Source: SHLQ01 sp033344795 (GTDB lineage: Bacteria; Actinomycetota; Acidimicrobiia; Acidimicrobiales; SHLQ01). From it: a stretch of 64,000 nucleotides of DNA. Numbering within the stretch: the first letter of the stretch is position 1; each line of letters opens with the position of its first letter. A model generated the notes under the pieces. It saw nothing but the letters and a program-made list of their open reading frames with translations, was not told where the DNA came from and made no database searches. The stretch is taken from contig JAWPMS010000001.1 of the NCBI GenBank assembly GCA_033344795.1, positions 3,224,001-3,288,000 on the forward strand, in the 5' to 3' direction. The translations under genes and the position numbers were made by a program. Below, piece after piece: positions 59,294 to 64,000 of this stretch.

Positions 59294-60132
59294 CCCGGAG
59301 CGTCCTGGGTTGCCGATTCGACAAGGCTGCGAAGCGCAGCGACGTCCTCGGCCATCGTGTCGAAGGGTTCGTCGTTGCGATGTGAGAGGGGGCCCGAGTC
59401 GTAGTAGTTCTCCAGACTGATCCAGCCCTCGTAGGCGCGGTCGACCAACACCTGGATCTGTTCGCCAACCTTGGCCTCACCGGTGCCCACGATGGCGCTC
59501 GACAGGACACCACCTTTGCCGTCTTTCGCATGTGCCTGGGCGACCCGGTCGTAGAGCGCCTCCAACTGAGCGACCTGATCGAATCCACGATTGAGCATGT
59601 AGTTCTGCATGTCGAAGAAGATGGCAAGGTTCGTCGCGTCGACTCGCTCGAACAGTTCGTTCGTCTCGTCGATGGACAACACGTTCTCCGTGGACACCGT
59701 GATGCCATGATCCGATGCGAGGTTGCATGCGAAACGCAACCCGTCGGCCATGTTCCGACGCTGGTCGGGGCTACTTACAAAGCTGCCTTCGAAACAGGGG
59801 AACTGCACAAGATCGAGCTCGAGAGCGGCAGCTGAGCGGATCGCCGCCGCCATCGTCGCACGGGCGTTCCGGCCCGCATCGCTGTCGGGCGTGGCATCGA
59901 GACCGTCTACGCAGAGCTCGTTCGCTGCGAGCGCCACGAGTTCGATGCCGGCATCTTCTGCGGCTTGACGGTACGCATCGCGAACGAGTGGGCGTGTCAT
60001 CGGATAGCCGGCCGCAGCCGCGCCGAGGTCGACCTGCAAACCGTCGAGTCCGGCTGCAGCGATGTGGTGGCAAACGGCCGGTCCAGGCAGCGGAACCGAC
60101 CATTCGGCGATCCCGAGTTTGATCGCTACCAC
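59290..60132 (-). CDS. sugar phosphate isomerase/epimerase family TIM-barrel protein
   Basis: A 280-residue AP-endonuclease-2-like TIM barrel, as in hydroxypyruvate isomerases, IolE and IolI. KLGIAEWSVPLPGPA begins the first strand, AGLDGLQVDLGAAAAGYP the second, and ITVSTENVLSIDETNELF carries the metal Glu; then LAIFFDMQNYMLNRG, RVAQAHAKDGKGG and YEGWISLENYYDSGP with the last metal Glu. It epimerises or isomerises a keto-sugar. The start is GTG 60132, overlapping the SDR stop by seven bases, with GGGGGGA about eight bases upstream; the much longer upstream frame is antisense to the SDR gene. Confidence 0.85.
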   Translation of the reverse strand: MVAIKLGIAEWSVPLPGPAVCHHIAAAGLDGLQVDLGAAAAGYPMTRPLVRDAYRQAAEDAGIELVALAANELCVDGLDATPDSDAGRNARATMAAAIRSAAALELDLVQFPCFEGSFVSSPDQRRNMADGLRFACNLASDHGITVSTENVLSIDETNELFERVDATNLAIFFDMQNYMLNRGFDQVAQLEALYDRVAQAHAKDGKGGVLSSAIVGTGEAKVGEQIQVLVDRAYEGWISLENYYDSGPLSHRNDEPFDTMAEDVAALRSLVESATQDAPG

Positions 60133-60923
60133 AGGTTCTGTCCCCCCATGATGGCCAGGTTGTGTCCGATCATGTAGTCCGATGCGTCGCTGGCCAAGTA
60201 GACGACACCGGCTTGGATGTCGGACACCTCGGCCAGACGACCCATCGGTGTCTGTTCGATCCAGACGTCCTTCAAGTCGCGCAGCGCCTCGGATTCCAAA
60301 AGCGGGGTGCGCACACAACCCGGCGACACGGCGTTGACCCGTATCCCGTGTTCTGCCCACTCGGTGGCGAGCGAGGCGGTGAGGTGGGCGACGCCAGCCT
60401 TGGAGGTGTTGTACGCAGCCTGCTTTTGCGGATGAGGCACGATCAGACTCGACATCGACGCAATGTTGATGATCTTGCCATAGCCCTTGGAGATCATGTA
60501 CCTGCCCTCGGCTTGGCAGCACATGAACAACCCTCGCAGGTTGAGGTCGAACGTGGTGTCCCACTCCGTCATGGGCGTATCTTCCGCTGCCGAGTTGAAA
60601 TTGATGCCAGCGTTATTGATGGCGATATGCATATCGCCAAACCGCTCGATCGTCGCGGAGATCATCGCGTCGATCTCGTCGGCGTTCGTGACGTCGGCCT
60701 GTATGGAAGATGCTTGGAACCCCGAAGCGGTGAGTGCCTCCGCTGCCGAGGCAGCTCCTTCTTCGTTGACATCGGCGATCATGATGCAGGCGCCCACGTC
60801 GGCCAGCGCCCGGGCGAAGCCGTAGCCCAGACCTTGCGCACCTCCGGTGATCAGCGCAACGCGGCCGTCGAGGCGGAAGCGATCGAGGATCGAGTGCTCT
60901 TCATCGAAGGGTGGTGTATTCAT
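60126..60923 (-). CDS. SDR family oxidoreductase
   Basis: A 265-residue classical SDR: ALITGGAQGLGYGFARAL (NAD(P) motif), IMIADVNEEGA (acidic residue suggesting NAD), INNAGINFNS, IINIASMSSLIVPHPQKQAAYNTSKAGVAHL (parts, catalytic Ser, Tyr and Lys), and GCVRTPLLESE. It likely oxidises a sugar-like alcohol together with the two following minus-strand genes, to which it is tightly linked. ATG 60923. No regulator is directly adjacent; the upstream neighbour is a membrane protein gene about 70 bases away. Confidence 0.9.
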   Translation of the reverse strand: MNTPPFDEEHSILDRFRLDGRVALITGGAQGLGYGFARALADVGACIMIADVNEEGAASAAEALTASGFQASSIQADVTNADEIDAMISATIERFGDMHIAINNAGINFNSAAEDTPMTEWDTTFDLNLRGLFMCCQAEGRYMISKGYGKIINIASMSSLIVPHPQKQAAYNTSKAGVAHLTASLATEWAEHGIRVNAVSPGCVRTPLLESEALRDLKDVWIEQTPMGRLAEVSDIQAGVVYLASDASDYMIGHNLAIMGGQNLW

Positions 60924-60995
60924 GCGGCCTCCTGCGGTTGTGATCGAGTCTCGCGCAGCTTCGTTCGATCAGGGGCGCTCGGCGACCACCGAGGC

Positions 60996-61928
60996 TCACC
61001 CGCTGGGTCGGAAACGTTCACGCGCCTCGCGCGCTCTGTCGGTCACCGCTTTGACCTCGCGTACGACGCCGCTTCGGCGAGCGATGACATCGTTGACCTC
61101 TGCGCCCACGACCAAAACGACGCTCAACAGGTACATCAACGTCAGTGCGAGCAACACGACGGCGACGCTCGACTGGACCTCGTTTCCGCCCTCCGAGAGT
61201 CGGACATAATACGCAAACAGCTGAGTGGTGAGGACCCATCCGAGTGCGGTGAAGATCGCTCCCGGAACATCGAATCGCCAGGGTGTCTTGTGGTTCGGTC
61301 CGATGTGAAAGAGGGTTGCCGCCCAAAGAACCAGTACCGAAAAAGCAGCGACCGGCGCGACGAAGCTCATGACTGGGCCGAGGCCCAAGGACGGCAGCAG
61401 AGCGAGGAAGGTTGCCGTGCTGGCCACCACGACGATCGTCGAGAACCCGAGGCCTATTGCGACGATTCGCACGTACCAGAACGGTCGACCCTCAGCGACC
61501 TCGTACGCGACATCGAGCGCTCGGATGAGCCCTGCGAACGCCCTGGACAGTGTGAACAATGCGACGAGCGTCGCAAGAATGGCCACCCCCGAGCCAGTTT
61601 CGTTGAACAACTCGTCCACAGCGCTGGAGAGGGTGTCAGAATCGACCAACGTCTCACGAATGAACTTCTGCGTCTCCGCTTCAACGTCGGCGGCCAACGA
61701 GGTCCCGATGACCGGCTCGAGGAAACTCAGGGCGCTGACGAGAGCGAGCACCGCTGCGGGGATCGACAGGATCGTCCAAAATGTGATGGCTGCAGCCAGG
61801 TCTCCAACGTTGTCCTGGGAGTACTCATCTAGGACGTCTCTTGCCAGTTTCCACAGCCAGCGCGCCAACGACCGTGGACCAATTGGTGGGGTGGGGGAGA
61901 GCTGGTCACTGGTCATGTCGTCAAGCAT
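60996..61928 (-). CDS. YihY/BrkB family membrane protein
   Basis: A 310-residue membrane protein of the YihY/virulence-factor BrkB family, with several long hydrophobic helices: AAAITFWTILSIPAAVLALVSAL, GVAILATLVALFTLSRAFAGLI, IVAIGLGFSTIVVVASTATFLALL (parts) and VAVVLLALTLMYLLSVVLVVG. The motif SRAFAGLIRALDVAYEV is typical of the family. A cytoplasmic basic tail ends in RAREARERFRPSG. Start codons at 61943, 61928 and 61916 are all possible; none has a clear ribosome binding site. It is transcribed toward the SDR cluster but seems functionally unrelated. Confidence 0.87.
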   Translation of the reverse strand: MLDDMTSDQLSPTPPIGPRSLARWLWKLARDVLDEYSQDNVGDLAAAITFWTILSIPAAVLALVSALSFLEPVIGTSLAADVEAETQKFIRETLVDSDTLSSAVDELFNETGSGVAILATLVALFTLSRAFAGLIRALDVAYEVAEGRPFWYVRIVAIGLGFSTIVVVASTATFLALLPSLGLGPVMSFVAPVAAFSVLVLWAATLFHIGPNHKTPWRFDVPGAIFTALGWVLTTQLFAYYVRLSEGGNEVQSSVAVVLLALTLMYLLSVVLVVGAEVNDVIARRSGVVREVKAVTDRAREARERFRPSG

Positions 61929-62027
61929 GGATCGTACGGCCACGGGCGTCGGGCGGCACGCGTCGTTGTGAGTTGGTTCGACGCTGCATTCGCCACCAAA
62001 TCAACGCAGCATGACAGCCTGGAGTGT

Positions 62028-62555
62028 GTGGAAGACCGAGTGGCACTCTCCGGAGAACTGGTGCGCTTGCGTTCGACTGCCGATTCGGATCGGGCAGCGC
62101 TCGTGGCTATCCGATCGAGCGAGGTTGTACACCGGCGCTGGCGTGGTGACGATCTTGAGGCAGAGTTCGATGAGGAACAGATGGACGAAGAGGTTCATCG
62201 ATTCACGATTGAGGACATCGGTGGGACGATCGTCGGTCTGGTTCAGTACGCAGAGGAGGACGACCCTGAATACCGGCACGCCTCGATCGACATCTACATC
62301 GATCCAGCCGTGCATCGTTTGGGTTACGCCACGGATGCCATACGGGTGCTCTGTGACTATCTCTTCGACGTCCGCGGGCATCACCGCCTGACCATCGATC
62401 CGGCTGCGGACAACGAAGCTGCTATCGCGTGTTATTCGAAGGTTGGGTTCACGCCGGTTGGGGTGATGCGTTCATACGAACTCGGAGCCGACGGCAGTTG
62501 GGTAGACGGTCTACTGATGGACATGTTGGCAGGTGATCGGCCCACAGGGGGTTGA
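62028..62555 (+). CDS. GNAT family N-acetyltransferase
   Basis: A 175-residue GNAT protein resembling aminoglycoside 6'-N-acetyltransferases and RimJ-like enzymes: LSGELVRLRSTADSDRAALVAI at the start, GGTIVGLVQYAEEDDPEYRHA, then the acetyl-CoA part SIDIYIDPAVHRLGYATDAIRVLCDYLFDVRG (parts) and ADNEAAIACYSKVGFTPVGVMR. The acceptor is unknown. The start is uncertain: GTG 62028 fits the family; an earlier in-frame start at 61968 would add 20 residues, and GTG 62040 would shorten it by four. It is divergent from the YihY gene. Confidence 0.8.
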   Translation: MEDRVALSGELVRLRSTADSDRAALVAIRSSEVVHRRWRGDDLEAEFDEEQMDEEVHRFTIEDIGGTIVGLVQYAEEDDPEYRHASIDIYIDPAVHRLGYATDAIRVLCDYLFDVRGHHRLTIDPAADNEAAIACYSKVGFTPVGVMRSYELGADGSWVDGLLMDMLAGDRPTGG

Positions 62556-62597
62556 GCGACCAAGTCGAATCGTCACGAGTAGACCTACCATGTTGTC

Positions 62598-63479
62598 ATG
62601 ACGGTTGAGCCCTTGACCAGCGACGAGATCGATTCGTATTGGGACGAGGGTTTCGCCTTCGTCGAGGATGCGGTGACCGGCGCACAGTTGCAGGCGATGC
62701 GGGCTGACTTCGACGGTTGGGTCGAGAAGAGTCGGCAATATACCGAGCCTTATGGTGACACGCTTGCCGGAAGACCTCGCTTCGACATCGCGCCCGACCA
62801 CACGCGCGAGCATCCCGTGCTCCGCCGGGTCGCCTCGCCCGTCGAAGTGTCGGCCGCCTACCTCGATGTCATGCGGAACAGTCGAGCGCTCGACGCTGTA
62901 GCCCAGCTCATTGGACCGAATGTCGAATTCAACAACTCGAAAATCAACGCGAAGCAGCCGGGCTCGTCAACCGAGGTGAAGTACCACCAGGACTTCATGT
63001 TCCAGCCGCACACGAATGAGGACCTCATCGCCGTGCTCTTCTTTCTTGATGACGTCACGCTCGAGAACGGGCCGTTGAACGTGGTGCCAGGCACACATCG
63101 TTCCGAGTTGTGGGATCACTGGCACGACGGTGTGTACACGGGAGCGGTCAGCGCCGCGGTCGAAGCGGAACATGTACCCCGTGCGGTGCCCGTGTACGGA
63201 CGCGCCGGGTCGGCGTGTCTGATGCACACCCGGCTGCTGCACGGGTCTGCGCCGAACAAATCCGATCGACCACGCACGCTCTTCATCAGCGAATACCGAG
63301 CGGAGGACTCAAAGCCGCTGCAGGTGAACCACATCCCGAGTCTGTATCAGGGCGAGGTTGTGCGTGGAGTGCGCACGAATCGAGTGCGATGCTCCGGTTA
63401 CGAGATGGAGTTTCCCGAGGTTCCGACCGGGGCATCATTTTTTTCTCAGCAGTCCAAGGTTGGAGAGGTTCAGGAGTAA
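62598..63479 (+). CDS. phytanoyl-CoA dioxygenase family protein
   Basis: A 293-residue Fe(II)/2-oxoglutarate-dependent oxygenase: a start with EIDSYWDEGFAFVEDAVT, iron ligands H and D in KYHQDFMFQPHTNED, FFLDDVTLENGPLNVVPGTHR in the core, and the distal H in HTRLLHGSAPNKSDRPR with the 2-oxoglutarate arginine. It hydroxylates or demethylates a small molecule such as an ectoine-like or methylated compound. Its last 194 bases are overlapped on the opposite strand by the end of the FG-GAP gene. Its ATG has no obvious strong ribosome binding site. Confidence 0.88.
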   Translation: MTVEPLTSDEIDSYWDEGFAFVEDAVTGAQLQAMRADFDGWVEKSRQYTEPYGDTLAGRPRFDIAPDHTREHPVLRRVASPVEVSAAYLDVMRNSRALDAVAQLIGPNVEFNNSKINAKQPGSSTEVKYHQDFMFQPHTNEDLIAVLFFLDDVTLENGPLNVVPGTHRSELWDHWHDGVYTGAVSAAVEAEHVPRAVPVYGRAGSACLMHTRLLHGSAPNKSDRPRTLFISEYRAEDSKPLQVNHIPSLYQGEVVRGVRTNRVRCSGYEMEFPEVPTGASFFSQQSKVGEVQE

Positions 63480-64000
63480 CGAAGACGTAGGCGGCCCCAG
63501 AGTTCCAGGCGATATCGTCATCGAGTCCCGAGCCGATCAGCGCTGTGCCGCCGGACATCGCCACCGACCCGCCGAAGTACGCACTGTCTCCGGTGTCTAC
63601 GGCGCCCGGAGCCGGCGTGGCCGTCAGTGTCGTCTGCTCGCTCCAGACATTCGCCGCTCTTGTGAACACGTGAGCAGATCCAGGCATGTTGCTGAGTGCA
63701 TCGCCATACCACGCACCGATCACCGCGGCATTGCCTGAGATCGCGACCGCTCGCCCGAAATCGCTGTCGGGGTACGAGTTCGACGTGGTCAGTTTGGCTT
63801 GCTGAGACCATGTCGTCGAGCCGCCCATCGGGTCCGTCGTGAAGGAGTCGATGTCGCGAGTGAAGACGAATGCGGACGGCCCGGAAATATCGAATTGCGG
63901 GCCGCCAGGTGCGCCAATCAGGGCGGTGCCGCCGTCGATTGCGACCGAGGATCCGAATCGTGCGGTGTCAGCTGCGGTTAGCTTGTCCTCCTCGATCCAG
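63286..64000 (-). CDS. FG-GAP repeat protein, 5'-partial
   Basis: The frame is open to the window edge, so the N-terminus is outside. Visible FG-GAP beta-propeller-type repeats: DTARFGSSVAIDGGTALIGAP, DSDFGRAVAISGNAAVIGAWY, and YFGGSVAMSGGTALIGSGLDD, each ended by an AFVF, AHVF or AYVF strand about 25-35 residues later. These repeats form extracellular propellers. After AYVF (about 63480) the similarity ends and the last 60-odd residues are read antisense through the dioxygenase gene. The protein thus lacks a natural C-terminus and may be truncated by a rearrangement, or it ends there by chance. Export signals are outside the window. Confidence 0.72.
   Translation of the reverse strand, partial: WIEEDKLTAADTARFGSSVAIDGGTALIGAPGGPQFDISGPSAFVFTRDIDSFTTDPMGGSTTWSQQAKLTTSNSYPDSDFGRAVAISGNAAVIGAWYGDALSNMPGSAHVFTRAANVWSEQTTLTATPAPGAVDTGDSAYFGGSVAMSGGTALIGSGLDDDIAWNSGAAYVFVTPEPLQPWTAEKKMMPRSEPRETPSRNRSIALDSCALHAQPRPDTDSGCGSPAAALSPPLGIR

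Noticed and set aside
60162..61832. Long plus-strand frame of about 556 codons across the SDR and YihY genes
   Set aside because: It spans two recognised minus-strand genes and their gap, is full of Arg, His and Asp without motif, and is a shadow frame.

Overview
The window is high-G+C DNA of actinobacterial character. Start codons are often GTG or TTG, neighbouring genes often overlap by ATGA or GTGA, lipoprotein signals are of Gram-positive type, and the regulators are WYL, HxlR, GlxA/AraC and Lrp types. The mix of enolase-superfamily and AcnX catabolism, a UGSC selenoprotein, a DMSP-lyase-like cupin and an N-methylproline-demethylase-like flavoenzyme suggests a marine or aquatic Acidimicrobiia-like bacterium. 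That placement is inference; no rRNA, tRNA, phage, insertion sequence or CRISPR array is visible. No stretch over 300 bases lacks a gene.

Region 1 (174-10542, minus strand) holds a GlxA/AraC-type regulator followed by ten catabolic genes, nearly all joined by 1-4 base overlaps. They are a mandelate-racemase-like enzyme, a gamma-butyrobetaine-hydroxylase-like dioxygenase, aconitase X large and small subunits, an arylmalonate-decarboxylase-like protein, a sulfotransferase, an SDR, a 3-hydroxyisobutyrate-dehydrogenase-like protein, a class II aldolase and a second mandelate-racemase-like enzyme. This looks like one complete, undescribed pathway for a hydroxylated acid, possibly a betaine or hydroxyproline-like compound.

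Region 2 (10646-20583) has small detoxification genes (VOC, RidA), an overlapping kinase and inositol-phosphatase-like pair, a double-Rid protein, and a zinc or manganese uptake system (permease and binding protein on minus, Fur/Zur-type regulator and ATPase on plus) that diverges from a Zur-box-like control region. YceI, GerMN/Gmad2 and 2TM proteins follow.

Region 3 (20792-36788) starts with a UGSC-family selenoprotein whose in-frame UGA is followed by a bSECIS-like hairpin, facing an Lrp regulator. It continues with a split small membrane gene, an acyl-CoA ligase and PlsC-type acyltransferase pair, WYL/VOC, YHYH/DUF305, an AraC-linked group, HxlR, a DMSP-lyase-like cupin, ArsR/AHSA1 with a highly symmetrical operator, a hydrolase and a desaturase.

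Region 4 (36864-53606) has a 55-residue zinc-ribbon protein, an EF-G paralogue behind a 21-codon leader and a hairpin (an attenuator-like layout), a nitroreductase, a hybrid histidine kinase, a luciferase-like enzyme, pyruvate phosphate dikinase, a PRMT-like methyltransferase, a TPR protein with a degenerate kinase helix, a GH13 glucosidase and IlvD.

Region 5 (53805-63479) is a second catabolic cluster: a TMADH/StcD-like flavoprotein lacking one Fe-S cysteine, an NmrA-like protein, a class III aminotransferase, Gfo/Idh/MocA, TIM-barrel epimerase, SDR and phytanoyl-CoA dioxygenase-like genes. The window ends in a truncated-looking FG-GAP repeat protein that runs antisense into the last dioxygenase.
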